In this document: one piece after another, positions 44,526 to 54,130 of the stretch
Layout: the number at the start of each line of letters is the position of its first letter
Position numbering within the stretch: the first letter of the stretch is position 1
Origin: Bog-532 sp963742875
Lineage (GTDB): Bacteria; Actinomycetota; Actinomycetes; Streptosporangiales; Streptosporangiaceae
Direction: 5' to 3'
Assembly: GCA_963742875.1 (NCBI GenBank)
Contig: CAVUNO010000017.1
Span: 930,001-994,000 of the forward strand
DNA: 64,000 nucleotides
Position numbers and translations under genes: made by a program
Notes under the pieces: generated by a model
What the model was told of the DNA's origin: nothing
The model's database searches: none
Seen by the model: only the letters and a program-made list of their open reading frames with translations

Positions 44526-45585
44526 ATGGGATGTGAAGTGTCCTGGTTCGCCGCCCTGTGCGACGACGACTACGAGTTCCTCGGAGTGCCGGATCCGGTG
44601 CTCCAGTCGAGCTGGGAGCACTGCCGCACGATCGCGCTCGCCGCCGAGGCGGCGGGCTACGACAACCTGCTGCTGCCGTCGGGGTACTCGATGGGCATCG
44701 ACGCGATCGGCTTCGGGGCCGGGATCGCGCCGCTGCTGCGGCGCATGCAGCTGCTGGTGGCGGTGCGGATGGGCGAGATGTGGGCGCCGCAGCTGGCCCG
44801 GCAGCTGGCCACGCTGGACCAGATGCTCGGCGGCCGGCTCGACGGTCAACATCATCTCCTCCGACCTGCCGGGCCAGAAGCTGGACTCCGCGGCCCGGTA
44901 CCGGCGCACGCTGGAGATCATGAGCGTGCTGCGCGACCTGCTCAGCGGGAAGCCGGTGGATTTCCACGGGGATTTCGTCGACGTGACGCTCGATCCGCCG
45001 CGGCTGCGGCCGAAGGGCGGGCGCCCGCCGTTCTACTTCGGCGGCCTGTCCGAGCCCGCGCGTGAGGTGGCGGCCCAGGCCGCGGACGTGTTCCTGATGT
45101 GGCCGGACACGCTGCCCGGGGTGGCCGCGGTGATCGACGACATGCGGGCGCGGGCGGCTCGGCACGGGCGCGAGCTGCGGTTCGGCTACCGGGCGCACGT
45201 GATCGTCCGGTCCACCGAGTCCGAGGCGCGGGCGGCGGCGCGGCGGCTACTGTCACGGCTGGACGCGGAGACCGGCGAGCAGATCCGCCGCCGGTCGCTG
45301 GACACCACCTCGGCCGGGAACGCCCGGCAGCGGGAACTTCGGGAGGCGGCCAACAGCGAGGGGTACGCCGAGCCGGCGCTGTGGACTGGCATCGGGCGGG
45401 CGCGATCCGGGGCTGGGGCGGCCATCGTGGGCGACCCGGACCAGGTGCTGGCCAAGCTGCGGGCGTACCAGGCGCTCGGCATGGAAGCGTTCATCCTGTC
45501 GGGCTACCCGCACGTCACCGAAGGCGACCTGTTCGCCCGCCACGTCCTGCCCCACCTGGCCCACGGGCCCCTTTTCCCCCGCTGA
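44526..45585 (+). CDS. Luciferase-like (LLM, flavin/F420) oxidoreductase, frameshifted
   Basis: The N-terminal frame (ATG 44526, with GAGGAGG upstream) reads CEVSWFAALCDDDYEFLGVP to LATLDQMLGGRL. The rest continues in a second frame from TVNIISSDLPGQKLDSAARY, through FYFGGLSEPAREVAAQAADV and VGDPDQVLAKLRAYQALG, to the C-terminus. One base too many near 44838-44842 separates them. Together they make ~352 residues, similar to alkanesulfonate monooxygenase (SsuD)-like LLM enzymes. The FMNH2 or F420 cofactor cannot be settled. Not part of an operon; GH2 lies upstream and a GNAT gene downstream. Confidence 0.85.
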
Positions 45586-45742
45586 CCGGTAGGCCGGGCG
45601 CAAGCCTCGTAGTACGCGGACGGGGACGCGCGGAGTAACCGGACGGGGACGCGCGAGCGGGCGGTTGGGAGCACCAGGGCATCGGCAGGGCGCTGGCGGT
45701 CGTGTGCTTTAGGGGTTGCGGGGTGTCCCGTAAGCTCAGGGG

Positions 45743-46309
45743 ATGGGGCCCGCAACCACGCTGACGGAACTAGGCGCTGCGCGCTTCGTGATAGCCGTCG
45801 ACAAGATGCTGGCGGTGTACACCGCGGCCATGAACCCGGCGGCCTCGCAGCTGGCGGGCCGGCGGGCGATCATGGCCCGGCACGCGACCAACCCCGGTTT
45901 CCGCGCCCTGGCCGTCCTCGACGGCGACGGTGAGCCGGTCGCCTTCAGCTACGGCTTCCACGGGGAGTCCGGCCAGTGGTGGCACGACATGGTGAACTAC
46001 GCGCTGGCCGCTTCGGCCGGGGCGGCCAAAGCCAGCCACTGGCTGTCCGACTCGTTCGAAGTGGCTGAGCTGCACGTAAAGCCGGCCTATCAGCACCGGG
46101 GACTCGGGCGCAGCCTGCTGTACCGGCTGACCGCCGACTTGGACGAATACAGCGCCCTGCTGTCCACGCACGACTCCGAATCACCGGCGCGGCAGCTGTA
46201 CCGCAACGCCGGGTTCGTCGACCTGCTGACGGCGTACCGGTTCTCCGGCGGTGACCCGCCCTACGCGGTGATGGGCGCCGCGCTGCCGCTGCGCGATATC
46301 CGCTCCTGA
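45743..46309 (+). CDS. GNAT family N-acetyltransferase
   Basis: The 188-residue protein has the acetyl-CoA-binding motif VAELHVKPAYQHRGLGRSLL and SPARQLYRNAGFVDLLTAYR near the end, typical of GNATs. The substrate is unknown. The ATG at 45743 follows a weak AGG-type site. The last 49 bases overlap the convergent metF gene. Confidence 0.87.
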   Translation: MGPATTLTELGAARFVIAVDKMLAVYTAAMNPAASQLAGRRAIMARHATNPGFRALAVLDGDGEPVAFSYGFHGESGQWWHDMVNYALAASAGAAKASHWLSDSFEVAELHVKPAYQHRGLGRSLLYRLTADLDEYSALLSTHDSESPARQLYRNAGFVDLLTAYRFSGGDPPYAVMGAALPLRDIRS

Positions 46310-47334
46310 CGCTGCTGGCCCGGCGGATCCGTCTGGTCCGTCTGGCGGGACGCGCGCATCCGGGCCGCACGCTCGGCCAGGCCGAGCCGCTGATAGATCT
46401 CCCGCGTGGCCCGGGACCAGTTCAGCGTGTAAAAGTGCAGGCCCGGGGCGCCGTCGGCGAGCAGTCGCTCGCACATCGAGGCCGCGTAGTCCACGCCGAT
46501 CTCGCGCACCGCCGCCCGGTCGGCGGAGACGCCGTGCAGCCGCTCGGATAGCTCAGGCGGAATCTTGGTGCCACCCAGCTCGATCGCGCGGTCGATGATC
46601 CGCACGCTGGTGATGGGCATGATGCCGGGGATGATCGGGACGGCGCAGCCGTGGGCCGCCACCCGGTCGCGCAGCCGCAGGTAGTCCTCGGGGTAGAAGA
46701 ACATCTGCGTGACGGCGAAGTCGGCCCCGGCCCGGCACTTGCGGACGAAATACTCGACGTCGGAGTCGAGGTCGGGTGAGCGCGGGTGCTTCTCGGGGAA
46801 AGCGGCGACGCCGACGGAGAAGTCTCCGGCGGACCGGATCAGGCGGACCAGGTCGTCGGCGTGGGCCAGACCCTCCGGGTGCGCCGTCCACTCCGCGTTC
46901 GGGTCGCCGGGCGGGTCGCCGCGCAGCGCCAGCAGGTTGCGGACGCCGACCGCCGCGTAGGAGCCGATGACGTGCCGCAGCTCGGCGACCGAGTGATTCA
47001 CGGCGGTTAGGTGCCCGACCGGGGTCAGCGTCGTCTCCTCGGCGATCCGGCCGGTCACGCGAACCGTGCGGTCGCGGGTCGAGCCGCCCGCACCGTAGGT
47101 CACCGATACGAACGTCGGCCGCAGCGGCTCGAGCTGCCGGATCGACCGCCAGAGCTGCAGCTCCTCGGCGTCGGTCTTCGGCGGCATGAACTCGAACGAG
47201 AACGACTCGCCGCCGGCCGCGATCAGGTCCCGGATCGCGGCGGCGTGCCGGACCTGTCGGGCCGGGGCGGCCGCAGAGCCGATGGGCTCGGCGGAGTCGG
47301 CGGGCGCGGATGAGCGGCGCTGGCGAGGAGGCAT
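46261..47334 (-). CDS. metF: Methylenetetrahydrofolate reductase
   Basis: Reduces 5,10-methylene-THF to 5-methyl-THF for methionine synthesis. SFSFEFMPPKTDAEELQLWR, YGAGGSTRDRTVRV, RNLLALRGDPPGDP, FAVTQMFFYPEDYLRL and IIPGIMPITS are the MTHFR landmarks. I use the ATG at 47334 (MPPRQRRSS), 357 residues; the frame opens 15 codons earlier. The C-terminal 30 residues after YQRLGLAERAARMRAS are an arginine/glutamine-rich tail that overlaps the GNAT gene on the other strand. Confidence 0.93.
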   Translation of the reverse strand: MPPRQRRSSAPADSAEPIGSAAAPARQVRHAAAIRDLIAAGGESFSFEFMPPKTDAEELQLWRSIRQLEPLRPTFVSVTYGAGGSTRDRTVRVTGRIAEETTLTPVGHLTAVNHSVAELRHVIGSYAAVGVRNLLALRGDPPGDPNAEWTAHPEGLAHADDLVRLIRSAGDFSVGVAAFPEKHPRSPDLDSDVEYFVRKCRAGADFAVTQMFFYPEDYLRLRDRVAAHGCAVPIIPGIMPITSVRIIDRAIELGGTKIPPELSERLHGVSADRAAVREIGVDYAASMCERLLADGAPGLHFYTLNWSRATREIYQRLGLAERAARMRASRQTDQTDPPGQQRQERISRSGSAAPITA

Positions 47335-47436
47335 GCGGCCCAGCGTAACTGCTGAGTGCCCGTCCGTGCCACGGCCCAATGGCCCGGGTGCCCGGGCTGG
47401 TCTTTGGGCCAGCCTCCGCCAGGGCCCGCCGGCCCG

Positions 47437-48087
47437 CTACTGGGCGGCGCGCAGGCGCGCAGCGAACGTGGCCGCGGCGACGGCCGGATCCGGCGCTTCG
47501 GTGAGCGCCCGGACCACGACCACGCGGCGCGCGCCGGCCCCCAGCACCTGGCCGAGGCTGTCCAGGGTGATCCCGCCGATCGCGAACCACGGACGGCGGC
47601 GGCCCAGCGTGGCGGCGTAACGCACGAGCGGCAGGCCGGGCGCGGGCCGGCCGGGTTTGGTCGGCGTCGGCCAGACCGGGCCCGTACAGAAGTAGTCAAC
47701 CCCGGGGGCCGACGCTTCCGCGGCCGTCTCCGCCTCGGCGTGCGAGGAACGCCCGATCAGCGGCCCGGGGCCGACGATCGCCCGGGCCACGGCGACCGGG
47801 AGATCATCCTGGCCCAGGTGCAGGATGTCTGCCCCGGCCGCGTAGGCCAGGTCGGCGCGGTCGTTGACGGCGAACAGCGCATCGTGCCGGGCCGCCTTCT
47901 CCCGGAACATCTCGAGGAACGCGAGCTCCTGCGCCGCCTCCAGGCCCTTCTGCCGGAGCTGGACGATGTCCACCCCGGCCCCGAGCACCGCATCGAGGAA
48001 GTCCGGCAGGTCACCCTGGCGCTCCCGGGCGTCCGTGCACAGGTAGAGCCGCGCGTCCGCCAGCCGGTCCCGGAGGCTTCGGGGCAT
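47437..48087 (-). CDS. thiE: Thiamine-phosphate synthase
   Basis: The 216-residue enzyme joins HMP-pyrophosphate and thiazole phosphate. YLCTDARERQGDLPDFLDAV, VQLRQKGLEAAQELAFLEMF, FAVNDRADLAYAAGADILHL, GRSSHAEAE and DYFCTGPVWPTPTKPGRP are characteristic ThiE segments; the pyrophosphate-binding loop FAIGGITLDSL is present. The start ATG at 48087 lies six bases from the ohr stop. No TPP riboswitch is seen upstream. Confidence 0.93.
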   Translation of the reverse strand: MPRSLRDRLADARLYLCTDARERQGDLPDFLDAVLGAGVDIVQLRQKGLEAAQELAFLEMFREKAARHDALFAVNDRADLAYAAGADILHLGQDDLPVAVARAIVGPGPLIGRSSHAEAETAAEASAPGVDYFCTGPVWPTPTKPGRPAPGLPLVRYAATLGRRRPWFAIGGITLDSLGQVLGAGARRVVVVRALTEAPDPAVAAATFAARLRAAQ

Positions 48088-48092
48088 CCGGG

Positions 48093-48542
48093 TCAGGCAG
48101 GCTGCCCGGTGGTGGCAGCCGGGCCGGTGAGCCGCAGCTCCACGCTGATGTTGCCGCGCGTCGCGCGCGAGTAGGGGCACACCTGGTGGGCCCCGTCGGC
48201 GACCTCGCGGGCCTGCTCGGGACCGGCCTTCGGCAGGTAGATCTCGAGCGTGACGACCAGGTCGAACGCGTCTCCTTCGGGCCCGATGCCCACGTAAGAG
48301 GTCACCGTGGAGCCGTCCACGTCGGCGCCGACCCGGCGGCCGACCGCGCGCAGGGCGCTGTGGTAGCACGCCGCGTACCCGGCGGCGAACAGCTCTTCGG
48401 GGTTGGCGCCGTTACCTGACCCGCCCATGTCGGGCGGAAGCGCGAGATCAAGGTCGATCCGGCCGTCTGAGGAGGTGACGTGGCCGTTCCGGCCGTCGCC
48501 CGTGGCGGTGGCTTCGGCGGTGTACAGGACTTTCTCAGGCAT
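48093..48542 (-). CDS. ohr: Organic hydroperoxide resistance protein (OsmC/Ohr)
   Basis: The 149-residue protein has both Ohr cysteines, in FAAGYAACYHSALRAV and HQVCPYSRATRGNISVELRL, and the GGSGNGANPEELFAAGY motif. It reduces organic peroxides using lipoylated partners. It lies just upstream of thiE on the same strand; no OhrR regulator is nearby. Confidence 0.94.
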   Translation of the reverse strand: MPEKVLYTAEATATGDGRNGHVTSSDGRIDLDLALPPDMGGSGNGANPEELFAAGYAACYHSALRAVGRRVGADVDGSTVTSYVGIGPEGDAFDLVVTLEIYLPKAGPEQAREVADGAHQVCPYSRATRGNISVELRLTGPAATTGQPA

Positions 48543-48684
48543 GATCTACCTCAAGGCTCTGAAATGGAATTCACCTGGGCGCGCAGGCCGCCGTACGCCA
48601 TTCAGCCCGGCAGCGCTGCCGCCCATGCTAGGGGACAAGCGATCGGGCCGTCGCCCGGGCCATGCCGCCCGACAAGAGGCCGGG

Positions 48685-49359
48685 TCAGGCCCGATCAGGA
48701 GGCGGGTCAGCGGACGCGAGCAGCCTCCGCAGCGCTGCGGCCGAAGTGAACTGGACGGCCGCGATCCCGGCTGCTTTCGCGCCATCCACGTTCGCCGCGA
48801 CGTCATCGATGAACAGGCAGTCCCCGGCGGCGACGCCGAACCGCCGCAGCGCGAGGGCGAAGATCCGCGGATCGGGCTTGCAGACCCCGACGAAGCTGGA
48901 AATGACAATGTCCTTGAAGCAGTTCAGCACGGGAAAGGCGTCCATCGTGGCCGGCCACACCTCGCCGTTAAAATTCGAAATGGCGTACAGCTCACGTCCC
49001 GATTTGGCCAATTCGGTAACGAGCTCGCTCGTGCCCGGAATGGGACCGCCAAGCATTTCCGGCCAGCGATCCCAATAGGCGCTGATCAGGCCGGCCTGGT
49101 CGGGAAAGCGCGCAGACAGTTCCGCGACCGCTTCCGCCGACGGCTTGCCGGTATCCATCTGCAGGTTCCAGGCCGGGCTGCACACCTCGGTCAGGAACCA
49201 TTCACGCGCCACCTCGTCGGGGATCAGCTTCCGGTACAGGTGACGGGGGTTCCAGTCCAGGACGACGCCGCCGAGGTCGAAGATGAGCACCGGTCTGGAC
49301 GCCAGCCACGCTGGGTCGCCGCTGACCGCCGCGGTGGTGACGTCGCCACGTTCGTCCAT
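48685..49359 (-). CDS. HAD-superfamily hydrolase
   Basis: The 224-residue protein has HAD motifs I (VLIFDLGGVVLDWNPRHLY), II (YAISNFNGEVWP), III (VGVCKPDPRIFALALRRFGV) and IV (CLFIDDVAANVDGAKAAG). It looks like the 2-haloacid dehalogenase/YihX-type group acting on phosphate esters. I chose ATG 49359 (MDERGDV); the upstream frame is not conserved. Substrate not predictable. It shares the strand with cobQ but the 43-base gap gives no clear link. Confidence 0.87.
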   Translation of the reverse strand: MDERGDVTTAAVSGDPAWLASRPVLIFDLGGVVLDWNPRHLYRKLIPDEVAREWFLTEVCSPAWNLQMDTGKPSAEAVAELSARFPDQAGLISAYWDRWPEMLGGPIPGTSELVTELAKSGRELYAISNFNGEVWPATMDAFPVLNCFKDIVISSFVGVCKPDPRIFALALRRFGVAAGDCLFIDDVAANVDGAKAAGIAAVQFTSAAALRRLLASADPPPDRA

Positions 49360-49402
49360 CTCCCGCCCCTTTCCGTTCGCCAGAATTTCAGCGGCACCGA
49401 TC

Positions 49403-50926
49403 TCACGGGCCCGCGGGGGGCAGCACGGGCAGACCAGGCGGCACACCGTCGCTGATCAGCCGCGCGAGCGCCGCGGTATCGAGGTGGTCCGCGACCAGGT
49501 CGCCGAGCGCGTCGAGCCGCGCCTCGCGCAGCCCCGCGAAGTCCGTGCCGGGCGCGGGCGTGAAATCGCGACCGGCCAGGCGCGCCACCTCGGCCAGGAA
49601 CACCCGCCGGAACTTGTCGTTTTCCATCGTGCCATGCCAGCTCGTGCCCCACACCGCGCCACCGGGGCCGGCCCGGCAGCCGTCGAGGAATGGCTCGCAG
49701 CCCGGGTCGGTGAGCCGGACGACACCGTGGTGGATCTCGTATCCGGCGACCGTGGTGCCCAGCGCGCGGCCCACCGGCCGTCCCAGGCACTTATCCGCGC
49801 CGAATTCCACCCGGGCCGGGAGCAGGCCCAGGCCGGGGACCTCACCCGCGCCGGACTCCACCCGGTCCTTGATCTGCTCGGCCAGCATCTGGTATCCGCC
49901 GCAGATGCCGAGCACCGGCCGGCCCACCCGCGCGCGCTCGGCGATGGCGGCGGCGAGCCCGCGCTCACGCAGCCAGCCGAGGTCCGCGACGGTCGCCCGG
50001 GAGCCGGGCAGCATGACCAGGTCGGCGTCGGCCAGTTCGGCGGGCTCGCGGGCCAGCCGGATGAGCACCCCCGGCTCGGCGGCCAGCGCGTCGATATCGG
50101 TGAAGTTGCTGATCCGCGGGAGCCGGACCACGCTGATCCGGAGCACATCATTTCCGAACGGGGCTGTGGTGCTCCCGATCCCGCCGCCGGAGCCGACCGG
50201 CCGGGAGAGTGCGAGCGAGTCTTCCGCGTCGAGCCAGAGGTTCTCGGCCCAGGGCAGCACGCCGAGCAGTGGGCGCCCGGTGAGGCGCCCCAGCATGGTG
50301 ATCCCGCTGTCCAGCAGTTCGGTGGCGCCGCGGAACTTGTTGATGACGAAGCCCGAGACCAGCTCCTGGTCGGCGGGCGGCATGAGCGCGAGCGTCCCGT
50401 ACAGCGCCGCGAACACACCGCCCCGGTCGATGTCGCCGACCACGATGACGGGCAGCCCGGCGGCCCGGGCCAGCCCCATGTTCGCCACGTCGGTGTCCCG
50501 CAGGTTGATCTCCGCCGGGCTGCCGGCCCCCTCGCAGATCACGACGTCGAACTCGTCGCGGAGCCGGGCCAGGCTGGCCAGCGCGACCTGCCGGAGCTCT
50601 GTGGCCATGGACCGGTAGGAGACCGCGTCGGCCTCGGTTCTCGGGTGGCCGAGGACGACCACCTGGCTGCGCCGGTCGCTGCCCGGCTTGAGCAGGACCG
50701 GGTTCATGTCCGCGGTCGGCTCGACCCCGGCCGCGGCGGCCTGCATGACCTGTGCCCGCCCGATCTCCGCGCCACCCGGCGTGACGAAGGAGTTGAGCGA
50801 CATGTTCTGTGCCTTGAACGGGGCCACCTTCAGGCCCTGGCGGGCCAGCCAGCGGCACAGCCCGGCCGTGATCACGCTCTTGCCGGCGTCGGAGTTCGTC
50901 CCCGCGACCAGCAGCGCCCCCTTCAC
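49403..50926 (-). CDS. cobQ: Cobyric acid synthase CobQ
   Basis: The 507-residue enzyme amidates side chains b, d, e and g of adenosylcobyrinate a,c-diamide. The N-terminal P-loop is GALLVAGTNSDAGKSVITAG, followed by KPGSDRRSQVVVLG and ICEGAGSPAEINLRDTDVAN. The C-terminal glutamine amidotransferase has its cysteine in PVLGICGGYQMLAEQIKDRV and a histidine in EIHHGVVR. Its start overlaps the cobD stop. Placed 25 kb from the other cobalamin loci and without a visible riboswitch. Confidence 0.94.
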   Translation of the reverse strand: MKGALLVAGTNSDAGKSVITAGLCRWLARQGLKVAPFKAQNMSLNSFVTPGGAEIGRAQVMQAAAAGVEPTADMNPVLLKPGSDRRSQVVVLGHPRTEADAVSYRSMATELRQVALASLARLRDEFDVVICEGAGSPAEINLRDTDVANMGLARAAGLPVIVVGDIDRGGVFAALYGTLALMPPADQELVSGFVINKFRGATELLDSGITMLGRLTGRPLLGVLPWAENLWLDAEDSLALSRPVGSGGGIGSTTAPFGNDVLRISVVRLPRISNFTDIDALAAEPGVLIRLAREPAELADADLVMLPGSRATVADLGWLRERGLAAAIAERARVGRPVLGICGGYQMLAEQIKDRVESGAGEVPGLGLLPARVEFGADKCLGRPVGRALGTTVAGYEIHHGVVRLTDPGCEPFLDGCRAGPGGAVWGTSWHGTMENDKFRRVFLAEVARLAGRDFTPAPGTDFAGLREARLDALGDLVADHLDTAALARLISDGVPPGLPVLPPAGP

Positions 50927-52002
50927 CGGGCGCCCCCGCGCGTCCGGCGCGGGCTCCGCGAGGGGCGGCCGACGGGGAGGAGCCCCCGCCCGGGGAGCCC
51001 ATGCGGGGAGGCGGGGCCGGGTGAGGCGGGGCCGGGCAGGTTTGGGGCCAGGGCGGCCAGGGTGGCCAGGGCGGCGGCGCTAATCGTGACGGCGCGGGAC
51101 AGGCGCTCCGCGCCGCGGATGTCGCGGGGTTCCGGTGCGCGGCCGTCGCCGAGTTCGGGCCGGTACTCAGTGACACCCTGGTAGCTGCTGGCCCCGCCGA
51201 GCCGCAGGCCGAGCGCGCCGGCGAAGGCCGCCTCCGGGCGGCCCGCGTTCGGGCTCGGGTGGTGCCCACCATCGCGGCGGACGGCGCGCAGCGACGCGCG
51301 GGGGCTCCCGCCGACGGCGGGGGCGCAGGCCGCGGCGAGCGCCGCCGTCAGGCGGGCGGGGGCCCAGTTGGCTACGTCGTCGAGGCTCGCGGCGGCCCAG
51401 CCGAACCGCTCGTACCGCGGTGACCGGTAGCCGACCATCGCGTCCAGCGTGTTCACCGCACGGTAGGCGGCCAGGCCGGGCAGCCCGGCGACCGCGGCCC
51501 AGACCAGCGGGGCGACCGCCGCGTCGCTGGTGTTCTCGGCCACCGACTCCACCACCGCGCGGGCGAGGTCCTTCGGGCCGAGGTGGGCCGGGTCGCGGCT
51601 GCAGAGCCCCGGGAGCACCTCGCGGGCCGCGGCCAGATCGTTCGTATCGAGGGCCACGGCGGCCCGTTCGGCCTCGTGGCGAAGCGAACGGGCACCGGTG
51701 ACCGCCCAGACGGTGGCCGTGACGGCGGCGGCGCGGAGCAGCGGGCGGCCACGAGTGAGGCGGTGCGCGGCCACGGCCGGCAGGGTGGCGCCCAGCACGC
51801 AGGCGCCGGCGTACAGCGAGCCGCGGAGCCGGTCGTCCGCGTACATGCGCGCTTCCAGGCCTGCGGCGGCACGGCCGAAGGCGGCCACTGGATGCGCGCG
51901 GCGAGGGTCACCGATCAGCGCGTCCAGCGCCACGCCTGCGGCCACGCCACCTGCCAGCGCCCAGTCCCTGACACCATCCGGCGCCTGCCCCTCGCACGTC
52001 AC
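50923..52002 (-). CDS. cobD: Adenosylcobinamide-phosphate synthase CobD/CbiB
   Basis: The 359-residue membrane protein attaches aminopropanol (or its phosphate) to adenosylcobyrate. ALDALIGDPRRAHPVAAFGR at the N-terminus, VVESVAENTSDAAVAPLVWA and NTLDAMVGYRSPRYERFGWA are family motifs; several hydrophobic helices are visible. The C-terminal 45 residues, rich in Pro, Ser, Gly and Arg, are an extension. It is coupled to cobQ by ATGA. Confidence 0.92.
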   Translation of the reverse strand: MTCEGQAPDGVRDWALAGGVAAGVALDALIGDPRRAHPVAAFGRAAAGLEARMYADDRLRGSLYAGACVLGATLPAVAAHRLTRGRPLLRAAAVTATVWAVTGARSLRHEAERAAVALDTNDLAAAREVLPGLCSRDPAHLGPKDLARAVVESVAENTSDAAVAPLVWAAVAGLPGLAAYRAVNTLDAMVGYRSPRYERFGWAAASLDDVANWAPARLTAALAAACAPAVGGSPRASLRAVRRDGGHHPSPNAGRPEAAFAGALGLRLGGASSYQGVTEYRPELGDGRAPEPRDIRGAERLSRAVTISAAALATLAALAPNLPGPASPGPASPHGLPGRGLLPVGRPSRSPRRTRGGAR

Positions 52003-52128
52003 AGCAACTGACCATAGGCGAAGGCGCCGTGGCGTGACCCGGCTACCCGGGCTTACCGGGTGCCGGTTCCGGTTGATGCGGGGGCAGTACGGCGGGCGCG
52101 GCTGACGGCGGTCCGGGCGGCGCAGCGT

Positions 52129-53679
52129 TCACACCGGCCAGCGGTCCGGCCGGCGCAGGCGTGCCTCGATCTCGGGCCGGTTGCGCTCCAGCCACACCGC
52201 GGACCGCAGCAGCCGGTCCCCCACTCCGGCGGCCAGCATCCGGGCCCAGGCCCCGCCACGCGTCCTGCCCCGCTCCGCGATGGTGGCCCGCGACCGGCAC
52301 AGCCACCGGATGGCGACCGGGACGAGGCGGGCGCGTTCGGTGCGCGAGAGTCCGTACGCCTCGCAGAAGATCGCGATGCGGGCCGGGGCGTCGGCGTTCC
52401 GGAGCGCCGGATCGCGGTCGGCCGGATCGGCGATCGGGGCCCAGTAGCGCAGCGTCTGGATGATGTCGACCAGCCGCGTTCCGGGCCGGGCCAGATCGAA
52501 GTCGATGAACGCATACGGCTGGGGACCGTCCGGTCCCGGGCGGAAGATGACGTTCTTCAGATTCACGTCGCAGTGGCAGATAACGTCCGGCGGCCCGTCG
52601 ACAAACCGGGTCAGCTCACCATCCCACTGCGCCCCGGGGGGCGGGTCGAAACGGGCGACCGCCTGGTGAAACCGGAGTTGCAGTCCGGCCAGGGAGACCA
52701 GCGTGGAGTCGGCGGTGATGAACTTCGGGAGCAGGCGCCTGCTCACCACGCCCGGGAGGTAGGTCAGGACCTCGCGGTTCTTCGCGTCGATGCCGAGCAC
52801 GCGCGGGGCGCCGTCGAAACCGGCGGCCTCGAGGTGCCGAAGGAGCGCGTGTACCGCGGGAGTGTGCGGCCGCATCGGGCGGCGGACGGTCCGGCCGATG
52901 CGGACGACACCTTCGGTCACCTCGCCGCCGAGAAGGGGAATTTCGGCGGCTTGGGGTTCGGCGCTGACATATGGGCGGTAGCGCACCGGAGTCTTTGGGG
53001 TGAAGATCGCTGGGGCTTCCGCGGTGAAGGTAAGGGAGATCTGCGGGGCGAAGTTCACGGGGGGCTGCGGGGCAAAGGCCAGCGGGGCCGGGGACACGCC
53101 GGGTGCGCTGCGGTCCTGGATGTGCTCCCGGGCGTTCTGCGCCTTGAGCGCTGTGGCGCGGCTTTGCAGCGCGGCGCTACGGGCCTGAAGCGCGCGGCTG
53201 CGATCCGCCAGTTCGCCGGAGTGTTCTTGCAGCACCTGAACGAAGCTCCGGAGAAGCTCGAGGCGGGCCGACACCGACCGGATCTGGCGCCAGGCCACGT
53301 CGGCATCACCGGAGCCATCCGCCTCTCCGGAATCATCCGCCTCTCCGGAATCATCCGCCTCTCCGGAATCATCCGCCTCTCCGGAATCATCCGCCTCTCC
53401 GGAACCATCCGCGTCTGCGGAGTGATCGGCGGCCTGCGGCGGGTGGTGCCGGAGGGCGGAGCCGTCCGGGCCAGCGTCAGGCTGCCCGGCCTGACCAGAG
53501 CGGATCATGTTCGCTGGCTGACGATCAGGGAAGGGACGGACCTTAGTCAGGGAAAAGGCCAGTTCGTGCGGAGTGCAGGCCGCTCCGTCATAGCCCGTTA
53601 ATCCATCGCCCGGCGCATCAGCCCCGGCCTGACTGCTAGCGAGGAAGTCCCGAATCGGACGATTTTTCCCGGACGTCAT
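52129..53679 (-). CDS. APH-type phosphotransferase with N-terminal repeat and coiled-coil region
   Basis: The C-terminal ~290 residues are an aminoglycoside-phosphotransferase-like kinase: the catalytic loop CHCDVNLKNVIF (HxDxxxxN) and the metal-binding DFD in AFIDFDLARPG. Upstream are, in order, a disordered N-terminus, six DSGEA(D)-type units (about residues 89-123), a predicted coiled coil (LLRSFVQVLQEHSGELADRS, then RALQARSAALQSRATALKAQ) and a Phe/Pro-rich linker. The kinase could be shorter and start later, but the open frame spans the whole length. Substrate unknown. Confidence 0.75.
   Translation of the reverse strand: MTSGKNRPIRDFLASSQAGADAPGDGLTGYDGAACTPHELAFSLTKVRPFPDRQPANMIRSGQAGQPDAGPDGSALRHHPPQAADHSADADGSGEADDSGEADDSGEADDSGEADDSGEADGSGDADVAWRQIRSVSARLELLRSFVQVLQEHSGELADRSRALQARSAALQSRATALKAQNAREHIQDRSAPGVSPAPLAFAPQPPVNFAPQISLTFTAEAPAIFTPKTPVRYRPYVSAEPQAAEIPLLGGEVTEGVVRIGRTVRRPMRPHTPAVHALLRHLEAAGFDGAPRVLGIDAKNREVLTYLPGVVSRRLLPKFITADSTLVSLAGLQLRFHQAVARFDPPPGAQWDGELTRFVDGPPDVICHCDVNLKNVIFRPGPDGPQPYAFIDFDLARPGTRLVDIIQTLRYWAPIADPADRDPALRNADAPARIAIFCEAYGLSRTERARLVPVAIRWLCRSRATIAERGRTRGGAWARMLAAGVGDRLLRSAVWLERNRPEIEARLRRPDRWPV
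53311..53418. repeat. Six 18-bp tandem repeats
   Basis: Six units of GGAATCATCCGCCTCTCC or a one- to two-base variant, each 18 bases, encode the Asp/Ser/Gly/Glu/Ala repeats on the minus strand of the phosphotransferase gene. Copy-number change would not shift frame. Confidence 0.95.
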
Positions 53680-54130
53680 AGAAAGTTACGATAATCCGTT
53701 ACCGCCCGGAGTTGCTAGCCATCCCTACGGGGTGTTGCAATCCCTTTATCATTCGTCGACAGTAACTATGGACAGTATCGATTACAGCAATCACATGGGC
53801 ACCTTCGGCTGCTCGGGGGCGGCATTTTGATCATGTGACTGTTACCGCAGTGAGGCACCGGATAAGGGACATCGGCATGAGGGTATTCCTTGCCCGAAAT
53901 GAATTGCCACGGCGGATCTTTTCGCCGGTTTGGGCCTGGTCCGGCAACGTGAGATGCTGGAATTCGCCGGGCACGCTGGATGGCGTCCGGGTAGTGTCCT
54001 GGCCAGGCGTGCGCCGGTGCGGCGGGCCGCGGTACCCTCCGGCAGAGTTTGGCGGGCCCTGCCGCCGCGACGGATAGCCAACCTGGCTGTGGCCGACACG
54101 TGACCTTTGGCATGCACAATGTTGTGCCGG
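53680..54130. other. Intergenic region before tRNA-Arg
   Basis: About 450 bases with no credible ORF on either strand. It presumably contains the tRNA promoter and the start of the phosphotransferase transcript; no clear hexamers are seen. Confidence 0.5.

Noticed and set aside
47321..48093. TPP riboswitch near thiE
   Set aside because: No CTGAGA or ACCTGAT-type elements are seen, and thiE lies directly behind ohr.
49403..51184. Large plus-strand ORF opposite cobQ and cobD
   Set aside because: Shadow frame with no recognisable domain; cobQ and cobD are well supported on the minus strand.
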